From an uncultured Alistipes sp. (GTDB lineage: Bacteria > Bacteroidota > Bacteroidia > Bacteroidales > Rikenellaceae), in NCBI GenBank assembly GCA_949283205.1, contig CASDSD010000021.1, forward strand, positions 1 through 39,319: DNA of 39,319 nucleotides. Reading direction: 5' to 3'. The notes under the pieces were generated by a model. That model was given only the letters and a program-made list of their open reading frames with translations. It was not told the DNA's origin and ran no database searches. Both the position numbers and the translations under genes were made by a program. Of this stretch, positions 1 to 7,704 are shown in pieces (within the stretch, counting starts at the first letter, position 1; each line of letters begins with the position of its first letter).

Positions 1-15
1 AGCCCGGGAAAAGTC

Positions 16-49
16 GATGCGGGCGCATCCTTCCGGATACGCCCGCATC
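16..49 (-). terminator. Rho-independent terminator of the nucleoside-hydrolase-like gene
   Basis: A 15-base-arm hairpin with a four-base loop (arms 16-30 and 35-49, one C/A mismatch) lies 19 bases past the stop codon of the leftward gene. Read on the minus strand the stem is followed within a few bases by TTTT. It closes the single-gene transcript to its right. Confidence 0.7.
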
Positions 50-67
50 GCACGGCATCGCGCGCCC

Positions 68-1087
68 TCACTTTCCGGCATATTTGCGCGGCGGCGTCGG
101 CAGCTCGCGCAGGAAGTAGTCGAGGATATTGCGGCACTGCCCGTCCGTAGCCTCGATAATGCGGAAACGTCCGTCGGCCGCGGGCGTGAAGAGCGTGACA
201 CCCTTATCGGTCACGCGCACCTCGCCCCGCTCGCTCAACGAGAAACACCCCTCCGTCCCGTCGAAGAGGTAGAGGCATGCAATGACATCCCACGTCGGGC
301 GATCGTACGGCATGGTCGCATAAGCCTTGTATGCCTCCACCATGGGATGCGCCCCGGTCCAGCCGAAATCCTCCTCTATGCTGCGGCCAGGGTACTGCAC
401 GCGCGTGCCGAGCGTGAAGGGCGTCAATACGACGGGGACGGGCGTATTGTCGAAAAAGTACTGCGCCGCAGGCACATCGTTCACTATGTTGTACTCGGTA
501 TAGTCCTTCATCTCGAACTCGCCGCCCATGACCGAGAAGAACTTCACCTTGCGCGCCACGAGTTCGCGCCCCGTAAGGTCGGAATGACGGTCGGGGCCGC
601 TCTGCAGCAGCGCCGCTATCGTCGTCGAGAAGCCGACGCTGGCAATCACCACCGAACCGTCCTCCTGCGCCGAGAGCAAACGGCGGTACATCTCCACCGC
701 AGGCTCGTAATTCGGTTTGCGGGAGCGGGCGAAGAGAGGTTTGCCGCGGTCGTCCGTCATGCGGCACACGCGCGTGGCATAGTCGTCACACTCCGCCGCC
801 GTGACACACGACACCCCTATGGGTATGTCGGCATGGCCGTACCAGCGGCGCATGATGTCGATGAACTCGGCCGCATGGGGGTTGTTCTTGTGTACGCTCA
901 CCCCGAGCAGGTTGATCACCCCCTGCTCGTGTTTCTTCAACAGCAGGTCCAGCGCCATGGCATCGTCGATGTCGTTGCCCATGTCGGTCTCGAAGATTAC
1001 GGCCTGACCCCGCTCGCGGGCATTTACGGCCGTTGCGGAGAACATCCCGACAATGGCCAGAAACAGAAAAAGTCTCTTCATAAGCAT
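68..1087 (-). CDS. Exported nucleoside-hydrolase-like protein (IUNH superfamily)
   Basis: 339 aa. Residues 1-23 form a signal peptide (basic start, hydrophobic core, A-V-N-A before the mature end), so the protein is probably periplasmic. The mature N-terminus has the calcium-binding aspartate cluster of inosine/uridine nucleoside hydrolases in the longer Bacteroidota form: D35, N38, D39, D41, D42 in E-T-D-M-G-N-D-I-D-D. A central loop E-Y-N-I-V-N-D (198-204) matches the substrate/metal loop of the family. The family hydrolyses the N-glycosidic bond of ribonucleosides. Near the C-terminus the usual H-D pair that carries the catalytic acid is W266-D267, so activity on normal nucleosides is uncertain. 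ATG at 1081 is an equally good start. It has its own promoter and terminator and is not clearly part of the phosphate operon upstream. Family sure, substrate unknown. Confidence 0.85.
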   Translation of the reverse strand: MLMKRLFLFLAIVGMFSATAVNARERGQAVIFETDMGNDIDDAMALDLLLKKHEQGVINLLGVSVHKNNPHAAEFIDIMRRWYGHADIPIGVSCVTAAECDDYATRVCRMTDDRGKPLFARSRKPNYEPAVEMYRRLLSAQEDGSVVIASVGFSTTIAALLQSGPDRHSDLTGRELVARKVKFFSVMGGEFEMKDYTEYNIVNDVPAAQYFFDNTPVPVVLTPFTLGTRVQYPGRSIEEDFGWTGAHPMVEAYKAYATMPYDRPTWDVIACLYLFDGTEGCFSLSERGEVRVTDKGVTLFTPAADGRFRIIEATDGQCRNILDYFLRELPTPPRKYAGK

Positions 1088-1125
1088 ATCGATTTATCTA
1101 TTGTCGCAGTTGAAAGGTTTGTTGA

Positions 1126-1156
1126 CAAAGATACGAAAAAAAGATGCCCCGGCACA
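1126..1156 (-). promoter_or_regulatory. Bacteroidota-type promoter of the nucleoside-hydrolase-like gene
   Basis: On the minus strand TTG (1156-1154), a 20-base spacer, and TATCTTTG (1133-1126), a perfect TAnnTTTG -7 box. The expected start of transcription leaves a leader of about 30 bases before the ATG. Confidence 0.7.
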
Positions 1157-1204
1157 AGATTTTCAACCAAAAGGGCCGTCTTCCAGGCATGACTTCTGCG
1201 ACAA

Positions 1205-1242
1205 AGAGTTCGCGGCGGCCCGCATCGGCCGCCGCGAACTCT
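1205..1242 (-). terminator. Hairpin downstream of the PiT transporter gene
   Basis: A perfect 16-base inverted repeat (1205-1220 and 1227-1242, six-base loop) begins 28 bases past the PiT stop. On the minus strand only a short T run (CTCTTTG) follows, so it may be a weak terminator or an RNA-stabilising 3' hairpin. Probably ends the phosphate operon. Confidence 0.6.
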
Positions 1243-1269
1243 CACAGGCAACGGATTCCGCCGCCCGTA

Positions 1270-3504
1270 TCAGCTGCGGAAACGATCGCTGTAATAGATC
1301 ATCCGCTCGAGTGATGAGAGCATCTCCAACGACTCCTGCAGAATGTTCAGATAGACAAGCGACACGGCGAGATTCCCGTCGCTCTCGTTTATACGCTTCA
1401 CCTGAAGGTCATACAGGGCATCCAGACGCCGTTTCACCTCGTCGCACCGCTCCACCAGACGCGCCGCGCCCCCGTTGCCGTTCTCCAGAACTGCGGCTCC
1501 CTCCGCAATCAGCGAGCATACGTTGTCCCGAACCGGTATCAGCTCCTCGGCACACGCCGCAGGCAGGGGTGTGAAGTTATTGTCGACGTGTTCGCGGCAC
1601 ATGTCGCACAGACGCTTGATTATATAGTGCATCTGCTCCTGCGCGCCGCTCTGCAGGTGGAACCACGTAGTCTTCTCGAGAGCCGTTCGACTCTCGGCAC
1701 GGCGCATGCAGAGCGTCTCCTTGCGGTGGGTCTGGCGCAACTGCTTCTTGCGGGCGTCGATCTCGCGCACGATACGCTGGAAGGCGCGGTGGTCATCCCC
1801 GATGAAGGCATCCGTCACACGGCGGTACTCCTCCGACGAGTAGTGCAGCATCCCGACGGCGCTGCGACGCACGTGTTCCCGCACCAGAGGCCACACCTTG
1901 GCGGCATCCTTCGCATTGAGTATCTCCGCAAAGAGCGTATCCTCGTTCTCGGCCTCCTTCTTGTGTTTGTACCGTACGCTGCTGCGCACCAGCATGAAGA
2001 TTACCACCGCCATCGCGACAACCATCACCGCCACGCCGCCGTAATACATCAGCAGCGCGACGAAGAAGCAGGCCGTAAAGGCCGCACCCGCCGTAATGAA
2101 CCATCCGCCGATTACCGACAGCACGCCCGTAATACGGAACACGGCGCTCTCGCGGCCCCAGGCACGGTCGGCTAGCGAGGTGCCCATCGCCACCATGAAG
2201 GTGACATACGTGGTCGAGAGCGGCAGTTTGAGCGACGTGCCCAGCGCTATGAGCAGGCTGGCCAGCAACAGCTGTACCGACGCGCGCACCAGGTCGAATG
2301 CCGCACCGTCGGCGATAATAGCCTTATCTGAATCGAAACGGCTGTTCACCCACCGTTTCACCGGCGCCGGAGTCACCGTCGTGATGAACGTGGCCACCGA
2401 CATCGAGGTACGCACGATGCTGCGCGCAACACCCGACGAACCGAACATCTCCTCGCCGGCAGCCTGCCGCGACAGGTCCACCGAGGTCTTGATGACGTTG
2501 CGCGCCTTCTTCGAGGTGTAGAGCGATATGATCATCACCACGCCCGCACCGAAGAGGAAGATGAAGGGGGTCCTGGCAGGGGCGTTGAGCGACTCCATGA
2601 GGAAGGTGTCGCTGCCGGCGCCGTTGGCCATATAGTCGACGTATGAAGAGTATCCGGCCAAAGGCACGCCTATGAAGTTCACCAGATCGTTTCCGGCGAA
2701 TGCCATCGCCAGCGCGAAGGTGCCCAGCACGACGATAACCCTGAAGACATTCACCCGCAGCCAATGCAGCACCTGCATCAGCACCGTGAAGCCTACCAGA
2801 CAGCCCACCATAAGCATGCTCGCATTCTCGTGCAGCCAAGCCTTCATGTCGTCGGTCATGAGCGAAGACTCCTTCATACCCTTTATGAGCATGAAGTATA
2901 TGATGGCCGTAGCGGCGATGCCGCCGAAGAGGCCGATGCTCCACTTCAGATGACGGTGATAGTCGAACGTGAAGATCAGGCGTACGATCCACTGCACCAC
3001 CGAACCGAAGAAGAAGGCCACAGCGACAGAAAGGAATATGCCGAGGATCACCGACAGCGCCTTGTCCGTATTGAGCAGCATGCCGAAAGTGAGCGCATCG
3101 TCCGCCGAGGTCAGGATTTTCACTATGGCTATGGCGAATGCGCCGCCCAACAGCTCGAATACCATAGAGACGGTGGTCGAGGTCGGCAGGCCCAGCGAGT
3201 TGAATACGTCGAGTATGATCACGTCGGTCACCATTACCGCCATGCATATGCATATCACCTCCTGAAAGTAGTAGTGTTCGGGGCTGAAGATGCCGTTACG
3301 CGCGATCTCCATCATTCCGTTACTAACGGCCGCACCGAACATCACTCCCACGGCCGCCACGGCGAAGATGTATTTTACGTTTGCGGCCTTAGCCCCGACG
3401 GCCGGGCCGAGAAAGTTTACGGCATCGTTGCTCACACCCACCATCAGGTCGAACACGGCCAAAATAAAAAGAAAGACGATGATTCCGAAATAGACTGTTT
3501 CCAT
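1270..3504 (-). CDS. PiT-family inorganic phosphate transporter with C-terminal PhoU-like domain
   Basis: 744 aa. Inner-membrane carrier of phosphate, driven by protons or sodium. The N-terminal part (1-510) has about ten membrane segments and the duplicated PiT signatures: V-S-N-D-A-V-N-F-L-G (24-33) with L-P-T-S-T-T (106-111), and A-G-N-D-L-V-N-F (270-277) with L-P-L-S-T-T (427-432). After a basic junction near 510 comes a soluble all-helical region (about 520-744) that looks like a PhoU/DUF47-type domain, a fusion common in Bacteroidota. It follows a stand-alone protein with a similar domain (gap 54 bases) and lies downstream of a PhoB/PhoR-like pair, which supports phosphate rather than sulfate as substrate. 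No separate -7 box is convincing, so it is probably transcribed with the upstream gene. A GTTACA half-site lies at 3513-3518, just before its ATG. Confidence 0.93.
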   Translation of the reverse strand: METVYFGIIVFLFILAVFDLMVGVSNDAVNFLGPAVGAKAANVKYIFAVAAVGVMFGAAVSNGMMEIARNGIFSPEHYYFQEVICICMAVMVTDVIILDVFNSLGLPTSTTVSMVFELLGGAFAIAIVKILTSADDALTFGMLLNTDKALSVILGIFLSVAVAFFFGSVVQWIVRLIFTFDYHRHLKWSIGLFGGIAATAIIYFMLIKGMKESSLMTDDMKAWLHENASMLMVGCLVGFTVLMQVLHWLRVNVFRVIVVLGTFALAMAFAGNDLVNFIGVPLAGYSSYVDYMANGAGSDTFLMESLNAPARTPFIFLFGAGVVMIISLYTSKKARNVIKTSVDLSRQAAGEEMFGSSGVARSIVRTSMSVATFITTVTPAPVKRWVNSRFDSDKAIIADGAAFDLVRASVQLLLASLLIALGTSLKLPLSTTYVTFMVAMGTSLADRAWGRESAVFRITGVLSVIGGWFITAGAAFTACFFVALLMYYGGVAVMVVAMAVVIFMLVRSSVRYKHKKEAENEDTLFAEILNAKDAAKVWPLVREHVRRSAVGMLHYSSEEYRRVTDAFIGDDHRAFQRIVREIDARKKQLRQTHRKETLCMRRAESRTALEKTTWFHLQSGAQEQMHYIIKRLCDMCREHVDNNFTPLPAACAEELIPVRDNVCSLIAEGAAVLENGNGGAARLVERCDEVKRRLDALYDLQVKRINESDGNLAVSLVYLNILQESLEMLSSLERMIYYSDRFRS

Positions 3505-3558
3505 ATATTAAAGTTACATATTCAACACCATGCGCCGCATCCCGGCCGCCACGCGCCG

Positions 3559-4368
3559 TCACTTCCACACGTCGCCGGACTGCTCGCCGTAACGCTTCAC
3601 CTTGAGCAATCCCGACATGCGCAGCGCCAGGGTCTTGGTCTCGCCCAGCAGCGTCAGGAAGAGCAGGTCGGTACGCGCATCGTCCCCGTCCCCCACGCCG
3701 CCGCGTGCGATCTGGTCGCACGTGCATTCGCGCACATAGTCCAACACGGCATCGCGCTGCCGCCGTACTCCGGCCAGCCCCGCCGAAGCGCTCTCCGCCG
3801 ACAACGCCGCCGACACCTCGTGCGTCATGGCATCCACGGCGTCGTTCATACGCATCAGAGCCACCGTCTGCTCTTTCGAGAAGAGACCGCCCCCACGCTC
3901 GACATGCTCGCAGGCCGGGCGCACGATGCGCTCCAACGCCTCACACATCTCGGCCGTGTACAGCGCCCCGCGCGTCCCGAAAAGCCATACGCCCAGACTG
4001 CCCGCAGCACCCCGGGGCAAGACGGCACCGCTGCGCCGCCGTGCCTCCGCCTCGCGGCAGAGCTTCGACGAGCGACGTGACACATCGCGCAAAACTCGTG
4101 CGTTTTGTCGGAAAAGAGCGACCAAAGTACGATTGTATATGTGGGATATTTCGTCCAGCGTGATGCATATCTCGGTGACATACCTCTCGAGAAGCTTGCC
4201 GGCCGCTGCGCGCTCCCGCTCCTCGGACGTTGCGGCCGAGGAGCGTATGAGCGAAAAGATGGTAAAGGCCGCGACACCGCCGCCGCATCCCTCCACCGCG
4301 ACGATCGAGATGAGGGCGACGGCCGCCGCCGACAGACACAATAAACCTATGAACTTCATCCGACCCAT
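3559..4368 (-). CDS. Membrane-anchored stand-alone PhoU-like protein
   Basis: About 269 aa from ATG 4368; ATG 4359 is equally possible, and ATG 4401 gives 280 aa but lies upstream of the likely transcription start. The N-terminus has one hydrophobic segment (F-I-G-L-L-C-L-S-A-A-A-V-A-L-I-S-I-V-A-V) then V-E-G-C and a second short hydrophobic stretch; a lipobox is possible but E at -2 is atypical. The rest is all-helical and, by eye, lines up with the C-terminal domain of the neighbouring PiT protein: both have an M-x6-R-x6-E-H-V helix and a last helix L-x-L-x-x-L-x-E. I infer a paralogous PhoU-like domain made as a separate, membrane-tied protein, perhaps modulating PiT or the sensor kinase. 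No named family recognised with certainty. It lies between the kinase (50-90 bases) and PiT (54 bases) on the same strand. Confidence 0.75.
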   Translation of the reverse strand: MGRMKFIGLLCLSAAAVALISIVAVEGCGGGVAAFTIFSLIRSSAATSEERERAAAGKLLERYVTEICITLDEISHIYNRTLVALFRQNARVLRDVSRRSSKLCREAEARRRSGAVLPRGAAGSLGVWLFGTRGALYTAEMCEALERIVRPACEHVERGGGLFSKEQTVALMRMNDAVDAMTHEVSAALSAESASAGLAGVRRQRDAVLDYVRECTCDQIARGGVGDGDDARTDLLFLTLLGETKTLALRMSGLLKVKRYGEQSGDVWK

Positions 4369-4388
4369 CTTCAACGAATTTGCTGCTG

Positions 4389-4423
4389 CAAATAAACGCA
4401 TCGGATGTTACAGAGCCGTTACA
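4389..4423 (-). promoter_or_regulatory. Candidate PhoB-type operator and promoter before the PhoU-like gene
   Basis: On the minus strand TGTAAC-N5-TGTAAC (4423-4418 and 4412-4407), a perfect direct repeat with 11-base period, the geometry bound by OmpR/PhoB-family dimers. It is followed by TTTATTTG (4396-4389), one base from the TAnnTTTG -7 box, and the repeat covers the place of the -33 element, as in activator-dependent promoters. The repeat and spacing are seen; binding by the adjacent response regulator is inference. Confidence 0.45.
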
Positions 4424-4451
4424 TAGGGATTACGTGGATATGAATTATCGG

Positions 4452-5912
4452 CTATGAACTCTTCTTGAGCGTGAATATGAACTCCAGCCCGCCGCTCACA
4501 CGGTTGCGGGCCTCGATACGCCCGCCGTGCATCGCCACGGCGTTCTTTACGATCGAGAGGCCCAGGCCCGTGCCGCCCAACTTGCGCGAGCGACCCTTGT
4601 CCACACGGTAGAAGCGCTCGAACAGGCGCGGCAGGTGCTCCTCCTCCACACCGATACCGTTATCGGCGAACGAGATCGTATAGGACTCCCCGTCCTCGGC
4701 CAGCAGATGTATGAATATGTCGCGGCCCGACGAATAGGCTACGGCATTGGATGCCAGATTGCGGAATATCGACGCCAGCATCTCGCGATTGCCCACAACC
4801 GCCACATCGTCCCCGAAGTCGCAGTTCACGCGCAGGCGCCGCTCCGCAGGCTGCAGCGACACCTCTTCGGCAATCTCGCTCACGATATCGTTCAACACCA
4901 CCCGTTCGCGATCCATCTGGAGCGAGCCGTCATCCATGCGGGTGATCGTCGCAACGTCCGAGAGCAGCTTGCCCAAACGCTCGCACTGCGCAAGGCACCG
5001 CCGCAGAAAGGCCGTACGCGTGGCATCGTCCATGCGGTCGTTCGAGAGGATCGTCTCGATATATCCCGATATGGATGCTACGGGGGTCTTCAGTTCGTGG
5101 TTTATGTTGTTCGTCAGCTGACGCTTTATACGCACCTTCTCCTGCGTCTCGTGCAGCGCCTTCGCATGTTCGCGGTCGCGCTCGCCGATGGTCTTCTGCA
5201 GCTCGGCATAGAGGCCGATGACGTGATTCGATATGTCGTCTATCTCGTCCCGCGCCTGCGCCGTCAGGCATTCGATTCGCTCGCCCCGTTCGGCCCGCTC
5301 GGCAAAGCGCCGCAGGCGCTCGATCTGACGCCCCAGCCGGCGCGTGGCAAAATAGCCTATGACGCTGATCACCACAGCCACGGCCAGAATAAACCACAGG
5401 AATCCCATATCGGCCCGCAGGGAGCGGTAAAGCGAATATGTATATGGCACGGCCGTGCGGATCATCACGTCACGGCCGCGACGCGCGGAATAAAAATATC
5501 GTTCCGAAGTGCTCTCCGAAAGGCGTTTGATCGTATATCCCGCCCCCGTCGCCATGGCCGCCGCCACCTCGGGGCGCGTAAGGTGGTTCTCCGAGACGGT
5601 ATTCGAGTGTCCCGTCTCGTTGTAGGAGTCGTAGAGCACCTCGCCGTCGAAGCCTATCAGCGTCACGCGCAGCGTATCGGGCAGGTCGGCCGTAACCAGA
5701 GGTTCGAGATCCAGCCCCTGCGGCCGCTCGACCAGATCCAGCAGATGCACGTTCTCGAGTTGCAGCACGGCATCCAGACTCGACACCTTGTAACGCCGCT
5801 CGCGGACATATTGGAAAAGGATGAAACAGACCACCAGAGCCCACGACAACGATATGAGCAGCAGAAAGGCACGACGATGGAACGGCAGCCTACGCCTCAA
5901 ATCCGTAGCCAT
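4452..5912 (-). CDS. Sensor histidine kinase, PhoR-like
   Basis: 486 aa. Inner-membrane histidine kinase that should phosphorylate the response regulator encoded just upstream. Membrane segments at about 16-36 and 170-189 enclose a periplasmic domain of about 130 residues. A short linker leads to a dimerisation/phosphoacceptor domain with the H box N-H-E-L-K-T-P (H272), then the ATPase domain: N box around N389, D-N-G at 417-419, F-box region at 428-437, and G-T-G-L-G-L at 447-452. All key residues are present. Its start overlaps the end of the regulator gene by 23 bases, so the two are translationally coupled. The position next to a PhoU-like gene and a PiT transporter points to phosphate sensing; I name it PhoR-like from context, because many Bacteroidota kinases share this layout. 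Confidence 0.92.
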   Translation of the reverse strand: MATDLRRRLPFHRRAFLLLISLSWALVVCFILFQYVRERRYKVSSLDAVLQLENVHLLDLVERPQGLDLEPLVTADLPDTLRVTLIGFDGEVLYDSYNETGHSNTVSENHLTRPEVAAAMATGAGYTIKRLSESTSERYFYSARRGRDVMIRTAVPYTYSLYRSLRADMGFLWFILAVAVVISVIGYFATRRLGRQIERLRRFAERAERGERIECLTAQARDEIDDISNHVIGLYAELQKTIGERDREHAKALHETQEKVRIKRQLTNNINHELKTPVASISGYIETILSNDRMDDATRTAFLRRCLAQCERLGKLLSDVATITRMDDGSLQMDRERVVLNDIVSEIAEEVSLQPAERRLRVNCDFGDDVAVVGNREMLASIFRNLASNAVAYSSGRDIFIHLLAEDGESYTISFADNGIGVEEEHLPRLFERFYRVDKGRSRKLGGTGLGLSIVKNAVAMHGGRIEARNRVSGGLEFIFTLKKSS

Positions 5913-6570
5913 ACCCCTGTCGTGTCACGATTTTGTCGCCGTAGCGCCCGATCTTGCGGCGCAGGCGCGTAATGTTCACGTCGATGGTGCGGTCGAGTAC
6001 GATCACCTTGTCGCTCCACACGTTGTGCAGGATCTGCTCGCGCGAGAAGATGCGTCCGCGGTTCGACAGAAGCAGTATGAGTATCTCCAGCTCCTTCTTC
6101 GTAAGCTGGACAGGCTCGCCGTCCAGCGTGCAGACCTTGCTGCGGCTGTCGATGCAGAGACCCTCGTAGACGATACGCTCGCCGCTGCCCTCGGCATTGC
6201 GGGTGCGGCGCAGCACACTCTTCACGCGCGCCACAAGCTCACGCACAGAGAAGGGTTTCGAGATATAGTCGTCGGCGCCCAGATCGAGTCCCGAGACACG
6301 GTCGTCCTCACAGTCGCGCGCCGTGCAGAATATTATGGGCACGTGCGCCGTCTCGGGGTCGGCCTTGAGCAGCGACGCCATGCGCGTACCGCTCATCTCG
6401 CCCATCATCACATCCAGAAGGATCAAATCGAAGCTCTTTATGTCGAGGCGCAGCGCCTCCTCGGCGCTGTAGGCCGTCGTAACTTCATAGCCCTCGCTCT
6501 CGAGGTTGAACTGCAGGATCTCACACAACGACTCTTCGTCGTCCACAACAAGAATTCGACCGTTAGCCAT
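5890..6570 (-). CDS. OmpR/PhoB-family response regulator
   Basis: 226 aa. DNA-binding response regulator. Receiver domain 1-120 with acidic pair D10/D11, phosphoacceptor D53 (L-L-D-V-M-M), T83 and K105 (S-K-P-F). A winged-helix effector domain spans about 130-226, with the typical L-T-K-K-E-L-E-I-L start and the recognition-helix region D-R-T-I-D-V-N-I-T-R-L-R-R-K-I-G. First gene of the leftward phosphate cluster; overlaps the kinase gene by 23 bases. The Bacteroidota promoter 26-58 bases upstream of its ATG supports the start. Presumed target: the phosphate uptake genes downstream and possibly its own promoter, which holds one TGTAAC half-site. Confidence 0.93.
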   Translation of the reverse strand: MANGRILVVDDEESLCEILQFNLESEGYEVTTAYSAEEALRLDIKSFDLILLDVMMGEMSGTRMASLLKADPETAHVPIIFCTARDCEDDRVSGLDLGADDYISKPFSVRELVARVKSVLRRTRNAEGSGERIVYEGLCIDSRSKVCTLDGEPVQLTKKELEILILLLSNRGRIFSREQILHNVWSDKVIVLDRTIDVNITRLRRKIGRYGDKIVTRQGYGYGFEA

Positions 6571-6595
6571 AACAAATCGTGTTTCGTATGCGCCA

Positions 6596-6628
6596 CAAAA
6601 TTAGGCAACATATACGAAAGCGTTACAA
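6596..6628 (-). promoter_or_regulatory. Promoter of the response regulator operon
   Basis: On the minus strand TTG (6628-6626), 22-base spacer, TAATTTTG (6603-6596). The -33 element lies inside TTGTAACG, so a TGTAAC half-site (6627-6622) like those before the PhoU-like gene overlaps it; autoregulation is possible. Confidence 0.65.
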
Positions 6629-6818
6629 GCACCGCTCCATTTTTAATAAAAACGTAACACGCAGGACCGCCTACCGTCGGCGGCGGCATGACCATGCCCG
6701 CACTCTACTGCCTCCCGCAAAAGAGCCGCCGCACGGCAACGCCCCGCACGGATGCCGCCCCGACATCTACGGCAAACGGTGCAGCCTCAAAGGCCCCGCA
6801 GAAAAAAACATTGCATAA

Positions 6819-6851
6819 TTTGTATTTTTTGAACTAAAGTGCGTATCTTCG
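6819..6851 (+). promoter_or_regulatory. Promoter before the small exported protein and complex I operon
   Basis: TTTG (6819-6822), 21-base spacer, TATCTTCG (6844-6851), one base from TAnnTTTG. It predicts a very short leader before ATG 6871. No better promoter was found before nuoA, so it may drive the whole complex I operon. Confidence 0.6.
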
Positions 6852-6870
6852 CGGTGCCGGAAATGTTGTA

Positions 6871-7239
6871 ATGAGAGCGCGAATTACATATATGATGTTC
6901 CTACTGCTTCTGGCAATAGCCTGGAGTGCGGACTACATGACGCCCCTGAAGGAGTCGTGCGGCACCACTCGCGAAAGAACCTGCAGCGAACGTATCATGC
7001 CCGTGGCATCGGTACCGCTCTACATACGCTTCTCGGCCGAGGTCACGCCATGTCCATACTCCATGGAGCCCGTGACGCAACTCTCATGGCAGAAGGCCGT
7101 CACAAAACAGCGCAACGACATCATCTTCTTCCGCCCCGAGCATATGAGGCCGAGCGATACGGCCCGCCCCAAACGCAGTGTCACGCCGTTCCATACGGCC
7201 GACTACTACGTCTTCTCGCTGGAGCGGATCATCGTTTGA
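6871..7239 (+). CDS. Small exported protein of unknown function upstream of complex I
   Basis: 122 aa, no family recognised. Residues 1-19 (M-R-A-R-I-T-Y-M-M-F-L-L-L-L-A-I-A-W-S-A) look like a signal peptide or a single membrane anchor. The rest is polar, has four cysteines at about 30-61, and no repeats or known motif. Support for it being real: a well-placed promoter 20 bases upstream, the same strand as nuoA 115 bases downstream, no competing gene on the other strand. Possibly a lineage-specific accessory gene co-transcribed with nuo, or an independent short transcript. It could still be a chance reading frame in this GC-rich DNA. Confidence 0.5.
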   Translation: MRARITYMMFLLLLAIAWSADYMTPLKESCGTTRERTCSERIMPVASVPLYIRFSAEVTPCPYSMEPVTQLSWQKAVTKQRNDIIFFRPEHMRPSDTARPKRSVTPFHTADYYVFSLERIIV

Positions 7240-7248
7240 CGATACGAA

Positions 7249-7265
7249 GACGGCGGAACGCCGTC
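7249..7265. promoter_or_regulatory. Short hairpin after the small exported gene
   Basis: GACGGCG-GAA-CGCCGTC, a perfect 7-base dyad with three-base loop, nine bases past the stop codon. No T run follows, so it is more likely an mRNA stability or pause structure between this gene and nuoA than a full terminator. Confidence 0.4.
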
Positions 7266-7296
7266 CCCGAAGTCGGGCTGCACGCGGCCCGGAACG

Positions 7297-7313
7297 TACG
7301 GATAATATCCGTA
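7297..7313. promoter_or_regulatory. Operator-like dyad upstream of nuoA
   Basis: TACGGAT-AAT-ATCCGTA, perfect 7-base arms, 40 bases before the nuoA ATG. The AT-rich centre and arm length suit a dimeric regulator. No regulator gene is adjacent, so function is unknown. Confidence 0.35.
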
Positions 7314-7353
7314 TGAATGTTCGCAATATTCGGAATCCACAAACATAATAGTC

Positions 7354-7704
7354 ATGTATTTTACACTATTGGTTGTCGTCATACTGACGGCACTCGCCCT
7401 GGTGGCCGTGGCGCTGGGCATAGCGCGCGCAATATCGCCGCGTTCGTACAATCCCCAGAAAGGCGAAGCATACGAGTGCGGCATCCCCACACGAGGTCGC
7501 TCGTGGATGCAGTTCAAGGTGGGGTACTACCTCTTCGCCATACTCTTCCTCATGTTCGATGTCGAGACCGTGTTCCTCTTCTCGTGGGCCGTCGTGGTGC
7601 AGGATCTGGGACTGTACGGTCTGGCCAGCATCGTATTCTTCCTTGTGATACTCGTATTGGGCCTTGCATACGCATGGCGGAAAGGAGCGCTCGAATGGAA
7701 ATGA
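7354..7704 (+). CDS. nuoA: NADH-quinone oxidoreductase subunit A
   Basis: 116 aa with three membrane helices (about 3-27, 59-80, 85-107), normal for NuoA. Conserved loop features are present: Y-E-C-G-I (around residue 41) and F-D-V-E in the second helix (around 68). NuoA helps form the quinone-site entrance and the E-channel at the junction of the arms of complex I. First gene of a ten-gene operon; its end overlaps nuoB by four bases (ATGA at 7701-7704). Confidence 0.97.
   Translation: MYFTLLVVVILTALALVAVALGIARAISPRSYNPQKGEAYECGIPTRGRSWMQFKVGYYLFAILFLMFDVETVFLFSWAVVVQDLGLYGLASIVFFLVILVLGLAYAWRKGALEWK

Noticed and set aside
17-1192. 391-aa plus-strand frame opposite the nucleoside-hydrolase-like gene
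   Set aside because: Shadow frame in GC-rich DNA; Arg/His-rich with no domain, and the opposite-strand gene has a signal peptide, family motif, promoter and terminator.
2764-4080. 438-aa plus-strand frame opposite the PiT and PhoU-like genes
   Set aside because: Spans two real minus-strand genes; His/Gln/Arg-rich composition typical of antisense frames.
7317-7700. Upstream extension of the nuoB frame
   Set aside because: Out-of-frame reading of nuoA; no NuoB similarity and ATGA coupling supports the start at 7701.
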